This document shows, in pieces, positions 16,840 through 24,298 of a DNA stretch of 64,000 bases; within the stretch, counting starts at the first letter, position 1, and each line of letters starts with the position of its first letter. Location: NCBI GenBank assembly GCA_034440455.1, contig JAWXCB010000129.1:4992-68991 (forward strand), read 5' to 3'. The DNA is from JAWXCB01 sp034440455 (lineage in GTDB: Bacteria; Bacteroidota; Bacteroidia; Chitinophagales; CAIOSU01). The notes under the pieces are model-generated. The model was not told where the DNA came from, did no database searches, and worked only from the letters and a program-made list of their open reading frames with translations. A program made the position numbers and the translations under genes.

Positions 16840-18031
16840 AAAAATATCGCTGCTTGATGCTTCGGGCATGTTGACGCGGGAAGCGCTGCTGGGCTATGTG
16901 TATGGCGGGTTGCCTGCTGATGCACATGCCGAACTGGAGCAGTTGCTCGCGCAAAATGAAATGCTTGCCGACATGGTAGAAGGTGTGCGCCTCATCCCCA
17001 CGCGCGTGGAAGCGGAAAAAGCATTGTATGAAGTGAATGCCGATGTAGCCGCTCGCTCGGGCAGCGAGGCGAGCGTGCCGGGCATTGGCGAAAACGTGAG
17101 CGATTTTTTCTGGACGTACAGGCGCGTGGCGGCAGTAGTGGGCGGTTTGCTGCTCCTGTCGGCAGTGGTGCTCACGTTTGCGCTGCTGAATGTTTCAAAC
17201 GGTGACAATAAGATGACGCTGAATGAGGAGACGCCACAACAAACGGAAACGGACGAAACAGAAAAAACAGAAATGAAAGTGCCTGCGCTTGGGGAAACTC
17301 CTTCATCTATTTCCCGTGATACAACACTGACGATTGCAGCGCTGGATGAAAACAAGAATAGGGATGCGGAATTTTCAGAGAAAGATATTGATGCGGTGAT
17401 GCAAACGGATGGCGCGATACCGGGACTGAGCGCGGGAAGAAGTTCAGTAGAGAACAAGAAGAATGAAGCAAGAGAAAAAGAAAAAGCCAAAGAGGATAAA
17501 AAGCAACCTGAAATTGTTGCTGCGCAAGCGGAAAGAATGGACACCGTTGTAAATCAAAACATGGCGCGGGCAGATGATGCCGGATTGGATAAAGCCCGCG
17601 AGGAAAATGAAGACTTGAAAAAGAAGGAAGAAAAGTATTTGGCAGAGGAGACTATCCTGCAATCAAAACAGGGAACCTTGTCGAATACAAGCAGTACGTC
17701 AGATTCTTATTTTAAAAATCTTCCGCTCACTACTGCTGAACAGATGCCCGCGTTTCCGGGTGGTGATGTTGCGTTCATTCAGTATTTGAATAACAATTTA
17801 AAATATCCGCAGAAATCGAAAGCGGATGGTGTGGAGGGAAAGGTGTATGTGAGCTTTGTTATCGGCACTGCGGGCAAGGTGAAAGAAATTGCTGTGATTC
17901 AAGGCGTGAGCAAAGAAATCAATGCGGAAGCTATCCGATTAATTGCTGCGATGCCGAAGTGGGAACCGGGGAAGCAAGGCGGCAAGGCGGTGATGGTGCA
18001 GTTGTACCGGACGATTGAGTTTAAGCTGTGA
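16829..18031 (+). CDS. Putative anti-sigma factor with TonB-like C-terminal domain
   Basis: 400 residues. The cytosolic N-terminus (about 1-95) resembles anti-sigma domains (LTREALLGYVYGGLPADAHA). One membrane helix follows (about 100-122), then a long charged Glu/Lys-rich periplasmic linker (about 125-300) and a TonB C-terminal domain (MPAFPGGDVAFIQYLNNNLK onward, about 308-400). This architecture suggests an inner-membrane sensor contacting the cell envelope, controlling the sigma factor upstream. Residues 75-85 (RSGSEASVPG) come from a GC-richer stretch that reads like repeat-derived insertion. Confidence 0.85.
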   Translation: MASKKISLLDASGMLTREALLGYVYGGLPADAHAELEQLLAQNEMLADMVEGVRLIPTRVEAEKALYEVNADVAARSGSEASVPGIGENVSDFFWTYRRVAAVVGGLLLLSAVVLTFALLNVSNGDNKMTLNEETPQQTETDETEKTEMKVPALGETPSSISRDTTLTIAALDENKNRDAEFSEKDIDAVMQTDGAIPGLSAGRSSVENKKNEAREKEKAKEDKKQPEIVAAQAERMDTVVNQNMARADDAGLDKAREENEDLKKKEEKYLAEETILQSKQGTLSNTSSTSDSYFKNLPLTTAEQMPAFPGGDVAFIQYLNNNLKYPQKSKADGVEGKVYVSFVIGTAGKVKEIAVIQGVSKEINAEAIRLIAAMPKWEPGKQGGKAVMVQLYRTIEFKL

Positions 18032-18169
18032 GTGAGTGTTGGGGGTGGGGTGTTGAGGGTGGAGGAGATTTCACACAGAGTCGCGGAGAAAGACAAAAAA
18101 GATTCTGGTAATTATTTCTTCTGATGATATTTTGTAGTTTTCTATTTGTCCGGATATCCTGATGAAGTT

Positions 18170-18262
18170 TTTTTCACGCAAAGACGCAAAGAAGCGCAAA
18201 GGAAATACAATATGATTTCTTTGCGCGCTTTGCGAAACCTTCGCGCTTTTGCGTGAAAACAT
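18170..18262. repeat. Intergenic inverted repeat (TTCACGCAAAGACGCAAAG family)
   Basis: Left arm TTCACGCAAAGACGCAAAG and right arm CTTTGCGCGCTTTGCG...GCGCTTTTGCGTGAA can pair around a short AT-rich loop. It fills most of the 252-bp gap before the reductase gene. A related fragment (CACAGAGTCGCGGAGAAAGA) lies at about 18074-18093. Confidence 0.8.
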
Positions 18263-18283
18263 TTTTACCTGAAACCAAGTCTC

Positions 18284-19006
18284 ATGGCAAAATATATTTG
18301 GTACAAAGGAAAGGTTGTTGACATCATAGATGAAACGCACAACATCAAGCGGTTCTTCATCGAAATTCCTGAATTGGAGAACTACACGTTTCATCCCGGG
18401 CAATTTGCAATGCTTGACTTGCCGATTAATTCAAAAATCACAAACCGCTCTTATTCTATCGCTTCGCCACCCAATTCGGGCAACGTGGTGGAACTGATTA
18501 TCGTGCTGAATGAGGCGGGGCTTGGCACACACTATCTCTTTGACCAGATTAATATCGGCTCTGACATCACTATTTCAAGCCCGCTGGGAAAATTTGTGCT
18601 GGAGGAAAACATTAACCGCGACATCTGCTTCATCTGCACGGGCGTGGGCGTAGCGCCTTTTCGCTCGATGTATCGCTACATTTATAGCAACAACATTCCA
18701 CACCAGCATCTTTACATGATATTCGGGACAAGGCGCCTTTCCGATTTGTGTTATGCAAAGGAATTGCAGGAGGCAGATGCAAAGCACAACAGCTTTCATT
18801 ACATCCCTACCCTCTCGCGGGAATCATCGGCTGCATGGACGGGCAGGAAGGGCTATGTGCATGATGCTTATAAAGAACTGTTCAGCGATAAGCGACCGGC
18901 ATACTTTTATATCTGCGGATGGAAGGCAATGATTTTTGAAGCGCGGGATAATTTGCTGGCAATGGGATATGATAAGGCGCATATTAAGTATGAGCTTTAT
19001 GATTAA
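18284..19006 (+). CDS. Ferredoxin-NADP reductase family flavoprotein
   Basis: 240 residues. The FAD-binding half contains FHPGQFAMLDLP and the signature TNRSYSIASPP (about 57-67). The NAD(P)-binding half contains ICTGVGVAPFRSMYRYI and a C-terminal FYICGWKAMIFEARDNL. It would transfer electrons between NAD(P)H and a ferredoxin, flavodoxin or an oxygenase partner. No partner gene is adjacent, so the physiological acceptor is unknown. Confidence 0.9.
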   Translation: MAKYIWYKGKVVDIIDETHNIKRFFIEIPELENYTFHPGQFAMLDLPINSKITNRSYSIASPPNSGNVVELIIVLNEAGLGTHYLFDQINIGSDITISSPLGKFVLEENINRDICFICTGVGVAPFRSMYRYIYSNNIPHQHLYMIFGTRRLSDLCYAKELQEADAKHNSFHYIPTLSRESSAAWTGRKGYVHDAYKELFSDKRPAYFYICGWKAMIFEARDNLLAMGYDKAHIKYELYD

Positions 19007-19009
19007 AAC

Positions 19010-19044
19010 AGTTTGAAGTTTGGAGTCTTGAGTTTGGAGTTTTT
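19010..19044 (+). repeat. Heptanucleotide array, AGTTTGR units
   Basis: Five 7-bp units: AGTTTGA, AGTTTGG, AGTCTTG, AGTTTGG, AGTTTTT. It begins five bases after the reductase stop. The reverse-complement unit family occurs at 19232-19276. Confidence 0.8.
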
Positions 19045-19105
19045 TAAGACGAACTGTTCTTAAACTTTTAACTGTTTACTAAAATTTCAATACGATACTC
19101 TTCGA

Positions 19106-19222
19106 ACTCCCTCTTCTTTGGAGAGGGGCGGGGTGAGGCAATCCAAGGAGAATTTGCTTGCTCAGTAAAGCCTCACCCCGAAGCGCTTCGCTTTCTGTCC
19201 CTCTCCAAAGGAGAGGGAGAAT
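19106..19222. repeat. CCTCACCCC / CTCTCCAAAGGAGAGG inverted repeat
   Basis: CTCCCTCTTCTTTGGAGAGG...GGGGTGAGG on the left and CCTCACCCCG...CCCTCTCCAAAGGAGAGGGA on the right form a nested inverted repeat. Related copies lie at 6149-6218 and 21505-21541. Confidence 0.75.
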
Positions 19223-19231
19223 ACAAACCAT

Positions 19232-19276
19232 ACTTTAAACTAACTTCAAACTTTAAACACGAAACTTCAAACTAAC
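19232..19276 (-). repeat. Heptanucleotide array, inverted copy of AGTTTGA family
   Basis: On the plus strand units read ACTTTAA, ACTAACT, TCAAACT, TTAAACA, CGAAACT, TCAAACT. TCAAACT is the reverse complement of AGTTTGA at 19010. It ends four bases before the start of the DUF899 gene. Confidence 0.75.
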
Positions 19277-19279
19277 GCC

Positions 19280-19864
19280 ATGGAAAACCTAAGCATTGTT
19301 CAGTCGCCCCAACAGCAAATTGATAAACTCGAAGATGAAATCCGTGAAAGAAAAAAACAACTCGCACAGGTTCGGAAAAAAATAAAGCCGAAAGAAGTAG
19401 CTGACGCAACTTTTGTTGACATGAACGGCAAAGAGGTGTTGCTTTCATCATTGTTTGGCGACAAAGAGGAACTGCTGCTTATCTTCAACATGGGCAAAAG
19501 TTGCCGCTGGTGTACGCTGTGGGCAGATGGATTTAACGGGTTGAGTAATCCGCTTGCGAGCCGTGCGGGGTTTGCACTGGTTTCACCCGACAAACCGGAA
19601 GTTGCAAAAGAATTTTCAGAATCGCGCAACTGGAAGTTTCACGTGTTGAGTGATTTCAAAAATACTTTGCGCAAAGACCTCGGCTTGCGCGATGAAAAAA
19701 GCATCACTCCCGCAGCGGCTACTTTTTCAAAAGATGAAAACGGAAAAATCTGGTTTCGCAGCAGCGCGGTGTTCGGACCAGGCGATAATTACTGCGTGCA
19801 ATATGACCTGATGGATTTGCTGCCGGAGAGTTCGGAGAAGTGGGAGCCGCAGTACAACTATTAA
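19280..19864 (+). CDS. DUF899 family thioredoxin-like protein
   Basis: 194 residues, cytosolic. A helical N-terminus (about 8-38) precedes a thioredoxin-like fold with LLIFNMGKSCRWCTLWADGF (a CRWC motif, C75 and C78 approximately) and ALVSPDKPEVAKEFSESRNW. The family is described as predicted dithiol-disulfide oxidoreductases; substrate unknown. It stands alone downstream of an inverted-repeat region. Confidence 0.85.
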   Translation: MENLSIVQSPQQQIDKLEDEIRERKKQLAQVRKKIKPKEVADATFVDMNGKEVLLSSLFGDKEELLLIFNMGKSCRWCTLWADGFNGLSNPLASRAGFALVSPDKPEVAKEFSESRNWKFHVLSDFKNTLRKDLGLRDEKSITPAAATFSKDENGKIWFRSSAVFGPGDNYCVQYDLMDLLPESSEKWEPQYNY

Positions 19865-19888
19865 TCTCAACCGCTTAAATCAACGTGA

Positions 19889-21496
19889 ATGAAAAGGAAT
19901 ATTTTCCTGTTCTTGCTTTTTTCTCAAACAGTTCTAAAATCTCAAACATACAACGTCATCAACTTTGGCGCGGTGGGCAACGGCAGCACAGTGAATACGG
20001 CAGCAATACAAGCCGCGATTGATACCTGTACAATCACTGGCGGAACTGTGCTGATTCCATCCGGCACGTTTGTCACAGGAACAATTCAATTGAAAAGCAA
20101 CGTGACGCTTGAGGTGATTGGCACCTTGCAGGGCAGCACGAATATCAATCACTATCCCGATTTCATTCCTGCACTGCGCTCAATGGCAGATGAGAATACG
20201 CAGAAAGCAATCATCTATGCGGAAGGGCAGCACAACATCGCCATCACCGGCAGCGGAACAATCAATGGCAACGGATTTTCTTTTCTTGGCGCCAGTAACC
20301 GTCCGTATGGCATCCGTCTGATTTCTTGCAGCAACGTGTTGTACGAAAATCTCGAGTTGCAGAACTCTGCATTCTGGATGATGCACAACCTTGACATTGA
20401 TTCCCTCACGATTCGCAATATCAGTATCTCAAATAATTCCAACTCAAACAATGACGGTATCGGCATTGATGCCTGCCGCAATGTGCTGATTGAAAATTGC
20501 AACGTGAGTTCGCTTGATGACCCGCTGGTGTTCAAAACCACCACTCCACTGAACACCGAAAATGTGGTGGTGCAGAACTGCACGCTCTCGACTGTTGCCC
20601 GTGCAATTAAAATCGGGACGGAAACAACGGGCGGCTTCAAAAATATTTTAATTAAAAATGTTGTTGTGCAACCAAGCATTCTCACTGCTGATTGTGGCAT
20701 CAACCTCGCTATTGTGGATGGCGGATTCATTGATAGCCTCACGTTGGAAAACATTACGATTACCGGAGTGAATACGGCTTTCTCGATTCGTCTCGGCAAT
20801 CAGGCGCGACCTTACACGCCCGGTGCGCCAACACCCGGAGTCGGCTCGGTGAGAAATATCCTACTGAAGAATATTACCATCACGACTGAGAGTAACCTCA
20901 CCAGCACGATTACAGGAATTCCCGGTTATTATGCAGAGAATATTACGTTGGAGGATGTCACCATTAATTTTCCCGGAGGCTCTGCTGCGCTCTCGTCAGG
21001 TTTTGTTGTTCCCGAAAATGAAACCGAACGACCAAACTGCGATGTGCTTGGCGATTCATTGCCAGCGCACGGTTTGTATATCCGCCATATAAAGAACATC
21101 ACAATGGAAAATGTATGTTTCAATGCGGTTACTGCCGACCAAAGACCCGCTCTGGTGATGGAAGATATTTTGGCAAGTCCGCAATACACTGCTGTGGAAA
21201 CAACGCCCAATAAATATTGCACACAGCAATTGCCTAACGGCATACGTGACTATTCTGCTCACTCACTTAAAGTTGCTGCTGATGCAAGTACAAACAGCGT
21301 GAAAGTTTTTACGGGTGAAATTTCTTCCGAAACGATTCAAATCTTGATCTATGACCTTGCGGGGCGAATCCTGCTGGTTAAAAATGTTGCGGCACAAAAT
21401 GTGATTGCACTTTCGTTTACTGCGACACGCGGGACTTACTTTTGTTCGGTGCGAACAAACCAATCCGTAGTGAATCGCAAGTTTGTGTGGGAGTGA
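19889..21496 (+). CDS. Secreted GH28-like (polygalacturonase-like) protein with T9SS tail
   Basis: 535 residues with a signal peptide (about 1-19). YNVINFGAVGNGSTVNTAAI is the usual start of pectate-lyase/GH28 right-handed beta-helix proteins. NNDGIGIDACRNV and SSLDDPLVFKT match the GH28 NxD and DD motifs; the later conserved Gly-His-Gly is replaced by a VARAIKIGTE segment, so activity is uncertain. The C-terminal ~75 residues (VKVFTGEIS, LIYDLAGRILL, GTYFCSVRTNQSVVNRKFVW) look like a T9SS type A sorting domain, implying export to the cell surface. Confidence 0.88.
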   Translation: MKRNIFLFLLFSQTVLKSQTYNVINFGAVGNGSTVNTAAIQAAIDTCTITGGTVLIPSGTFVTGTIQLKSNVTLEVIGTLQGSTNINHYPDFIPALRSMADENTQKAIIYAEGQHNIAITGSGTINGNGFSFLGASNRPYGIRLISCSNVLYENLELQNSAFWMMHNLDIDSLTIRNISISNNSNSNNDGIGIDACRNVLIENCNVSSLDDPLVFKTTTPLNTENVVVQNCTLSTVARAIKIGTETTGGFKNILIKNVVVQPSILTADCGINLAIVDGGFIDSLTLENITITGVNTAFSIRLGNQARPYTPGAPTPGVGSVRNILLKNITITTESNLTSTITGIPGYYAENITLEDVTINFPGGSAALSSGFVVPENETERPNCDVLGDSLPAHGLYIRHIKNITMENVCFNAVTADQRPALVMEDILASPQYTAVETTPNKYCTQQLPNGIRDYSAHSLKVAADASTNSVKVFTGEISSETIQILIYDLAGRILLVKNVAAQNVIALSFTATRGTYFCSVRTNQSVVNRKFVWE

Positions 21497-21504
21497 ATGC
21501 AGCC

Positions 21505-21541
21505 TCACCCCCGCCCCGCTCCAAAGGAGAGGGTGTCCGAA
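21505..21541. repeat. CCTCACCCCCGCCCC..GGAGAGGG repeat copy
   Basis: Short copy of the 6149/19106 repeat family immediately after the GH28 stop. Longer readings of the next gene would have to translate through it, which argues for the later GTG start. Confidence 0.65.
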
Positions 21542-21577
21542 CTGTATCATATTGGCAGAATTCTACGATGTATTTTT

Positions 21578-22273
21578 GTGAAAAATTTCACCGTGTATAA
21601 ACTCATCATCGCTTCTTTTCTTTTTTCATTTCTATCCTTCAATGCTTTTGCCACCAAGGAAGTGCGCAAGCCGGGAGCATTTTCACAATTAAAAGTTTAC
21701 GGTCGTTTTGATGTGGTGCTCGTGCAAGGCGCGGAAGAATCCGTGAGCATCGAGTCGGAAGAAACGAATATCCAAAATGTGCTTACTGAAGTGGAAGACG
21801 GAAAACTAAAAGTACGGATGAAAACGAATTATTTCAAAGACACGGAAGTGAAAGTGATTATCACATTCAAGCAACTGAAAGAAATCGAAGCAAGCGCGGG
21901 TGCAATCATAGATGCGGGTACTGTGGATGCGAAAAATTTTTCGTTTGAAGTGACCAGTGGCGCGGAGGTGAAAGCCGAAGTAATCACTGACACGCTGACA
22001 ACGGAAGTCACGCAAGGCTCATCGCTCACGCTTTCAGGAAACGCAAAATATCATAACGCGCAGGTGAGCACGGGAGGACAACTTACCGCCTATATGCTCA
22101 ATACGACAGCCGCCAAAGTGCGCGTGAATATGGGCGGGTATGCAAAAATCATTGTGAAAGAAAAATTGGATGCCGCTGTGAATATGGGCGGCAACATCAG
22201 CTACAAAGGCGCTCCGAAAGAAGTGAAGCAAGGAACGAATATGGGCGGGAGCATTACGCAGATCAGAGAGTAA
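21578..22273 (+). CDS. DUF2807 (GIN domain) exported protein
   Basis: About 231 residues from the GTG at 21578, chosen because it directly precedes a signal peptide (NFTVYKLIIASFLFSFLSFN, cleavage near AFA-T). The only upstream in-frame ATG lies in the preceding repeat. FSQLKVYGRFDVVLVQGAEE and repeated Gly-rich turns (TSGAEVKAEV, GGNISYKGAP, MGGSITQ) match the putative auto-transporter adhesin head GIN domain, a right-handed beta-helix. Function unknown; probably envelope-located. Confidence 0.86.
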   Translation: MKNFTVYKLIIASFLFSFLSFNAFATKEVRKPGAFSQLKVYGRFDVVLVQGAEESVSIESEETNIQNVLTEVEDGKLKVRMKTNYFKDTEVKVIITFKQLKEIEASAGAIIDAGTVDAKNFSFEVTSGAEVKAEVITDTLTTEVTQGSSLTLSGNAKYHNAQVSTGGQLTAYMLNTTAAKVRVNMGGYAKIIVKEKLDAAVNMGGNISYKGAPKEVKQGTNMGGSITQIRE

Positions 22274-22276
22274 ATG

Positions 22277-22708
22277 CTATTTGGAAAGCAATCCCGCTTT
22301 AGCAAAATCATCTACAACCGTAAAAAGAATATTTGCCCATTGATAATCTGCGCGCTCGCTCAAATCAATGCTGCTGATTTTTTGTCCCACATCGAGCAGC
22401 GTTAATTCTTCCGGAAGGAAATTTATCTGAGCATAATAAATGTATTTGCGATTGGGCTTGATGTCGCCCGTGATGCAATCATACGTCTTAAAGAAAGTGA
22501 AATTTGCCAATTCAATTCCAATCTCTTCTTTCAACTCGCGCACTAATGTTTGTTCCGGTGATTCGCCCGTTTCCATAATCCCGCCAAATAAATCCCATGT
22601 ATCGGGAAATGAAATATCCGGTTTATTATCACGCAGATAAATCAGCAGTTTTCCATTTTTATCAAATAACAAACATGCTGCGACAAAGAAATCAAACTGC
22701 GGCTGCAT
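22277..22708 (-). CDS. NUDIX hydrolase
   Basis: 143 residues. The NUDIX box GIMETGESPEQTLVREL followed by KEEIGIE gives the G-x5-E-x7-REUxEExGU metal-binding motif. It hydrolyses a nucleoside diphosphate linked to another moiety; the substrate cannot be predicted. It lies 3 bp from the upstream MFS transporter gene on the same strand and is probably co-transcribed. Confidence 0.92.
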   Translation of the reverse strand: MQPQFDFFVAACLLFDKNGKLLIYLRDNKPDISFPDTWDLFGGIMETGESPEQTLVRELKEEIGIELANFTFFKTYDCITGDIKPNRKYIYYAQINFLPEELTLLDVGQKISSIDLSERADYQWANILFTVVDDFAKAGLLSK

Positions 22709-22711
22709 TGC

Positions 22712-24127
22712 TCAGTGCACAGTCTTCGTTTCTACGCCTTTGTTATTGTTCTTCGCCCACCAACCATAATAAGCGAGATACGCGAAGCAAAGCGGAGAAA
22801 TGATGTAGGATGTTTTTATTGTAGTCATATCCGCGAGCCAGCCCTGCAACGGTGGAATAACCGCTCCGCCCAATATCATCATAATTAAAAAAGCCGATGC
22901 CTGCGAAGTATGCTCACCGAGATTTTTGATTGCCTGTGCGAAAATGCAGGGCCACATCACCGAACACCACAAGCCACCGCTCAGAAAAAATAACAATGAA
23001 AGATTTCCTGTTGTGAGCATTCCGCCTGCCATACACAACATTGCCGCAAGTGAAAACGCGAGCAGCATTTTCGCGGAATTTTCAATCGTAAAAAATGCAA
23101 CTGCCACCATCACCGCAACAAACCCGATGTACGGCAAAAACACCGCGTTGATATTCAACTGCTCCACATCAAGGGCTTTGAAATAATTCACCACATACAC
23201 CACTGCAAAGGCAATCGCAGGAAGCGCGACAAGCAATATCTTGCGCGTGTTCTTATTTTCGGTAATCGCTTCTGCAGATGCTGTCCATCTGCCAACCATC
23301 AGGCTGCCCCAGTAAAGAGAGATGAAAGGGAAAATAAGCTCGCTGGGAAAACTTCCGTATTCAGGCGTATTCAGCAATGCGCCCATGTTGCTTTGAATTG
23401 CCACTTCCACGCCCACGTAAACAAAAATGGCAATCATGCCCAACACCAACTGCGGATATTTTAATGCGGCAAATGAAAATTCTTTAGCAGCTTGTTTGCG
23501 GCTCTCTTCAATTTTAATTACGCGCAGCAAAATGGCAAGCGATAAAAACAACACCGTTAGAATAATGTAGAGCATGTCCACGCTTTTCAAGTCAACGGGC
23601 GCATCGCTACCGCCTGTGACGAAAAATCCGCCAAACAAAAAGAATGCAACGATGAGGGGACCAACGGTTGTTCCAAATGAATTAATGCCGCCTGCAAGAT
23701 TCAGGCGATGCGCTCCTGTGCGCTCTTCACCCAGGAGAATCACAAACGGATTTGCTGCCGTTTGCTGCAGGCAAAATCCCAAGGCGATGATAAAAAAAGA
23801 AGAAAGAATCATTGCATAACTACCGGTGTGCAGCGAAGGAATCATACACACCGCGCCAAATGCCGACACAAGCAGTCCGTTGGAAAATGTTTTCGCATAG
23901 CCCTGCTGCTGCACAAAATCTTTTTTCGTGAGAAAGGAATACAAGAACATCAGCAGCGAGCCGAAAAAATAGCCGCCATAAAACGTGGCATCAATCAACT
24001 GCGACTGAAATTGCGACAGTTGAAAATGCTCTTTGCAAAACGGGATGAAGATGCCGTTGCTCGCTGCGAGAAATCCCCAGAAAAAGAAAATAGAGATGAC
24101 CGCATAAAACGTGGATTGCTTTTGCAT
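22712..24127 (-). CDS. Sugar MFS transporter (FucP/GluP-like)
   Basis: About 471 residues from the ATG at 24127, which directly precedes STFYAVISIFFFWGFLAASN, the usual start of the FHS family; the longest frame adds 22 unsupported residues. About 12 membrane helices. LGFCLQQTAANPFVILLGEE and NLAGGINSFGTTVGPLI are signatures of L-fucose/glucose-galactose proton symporters. Sugar specificity is not resolved. Confidence 0.92.
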   Translation of the reverse strand: MQKQSTFYAVISIFFFWGFLAASNGIFIPFCKEHFQLSQFQSQLIDATFYGGYFFGSLLMFLYSFLTKKDFVQQQGYAKTFSNGLLVSAFGAVCMIPSLHTGSYAMILSSFFIIALGFCLQQTAANPFVILLGEERTGAHRLNLAGGINSFGTTVGPLIVAFFLFGGFFVTGGSDAPVDLKSVDMLYIILTVLFLSLAILLRVIKIEESRKQAAKEFSFAALKYPQLVLGMIAIFVYVGVEVAIQSNMGALLNTPEYGSFPSELIFPFISLYWGSLMVGRWTASAEAITENKNTRKILLVALPAIAFAVVYVVNYFKALDVEQLNINAVFLPYIGFVAVMVAVAFFTIENSAKMLLAFSLAAMLCMAGGMLTTGNLSLLFFLSGGLWCSVMWPCIFAQAIKNLGEHTSQASAFLIMMILGGAVIPPLQGWLADMTTIKTSYIISPLCFAYLAYYGWWAKNNNKGVETKTVH

Positions 24128-24236
24128 GACGATTGTTTGCGGAATGATAGTCAATTTGCGGAACCATTTTTTGTTAACAATCAACAACCGCACGGGTATA
24201 TAGAAAAAATGTCAGTGCGAAAATGCGAGCTATTGC

Positions 24237-24267
24237 TTGCAAGCGTCAGTTCCCTTTGATAACTTTG
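24237..24267 (+). promoter_or_regulatory. Candidate Bacteroidota-type promoter
   Basis: TAACTTTG at 24260-24267 is an exact match to the -7 consensus TAnnTTTG, with TTG at 24237-24239, 20 bp upstream, as the -33 element. It would drive the secreted Cx4CH protein gene starting at 24299 with a 5' UTR of about 25 bases. Confidence 0.6.
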
Positions 24268-24298
24268 GGGCTTGCCGTTTTTTCTTTAAAAAATTTCA

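Noticed and set aside
21497..21577. Upstream ATG start for the DUF2807 protein
   Set aside because: It would translate a dispersed repeat and put 27 residues before the signal peptide; the GTG at 21578 is preferred.
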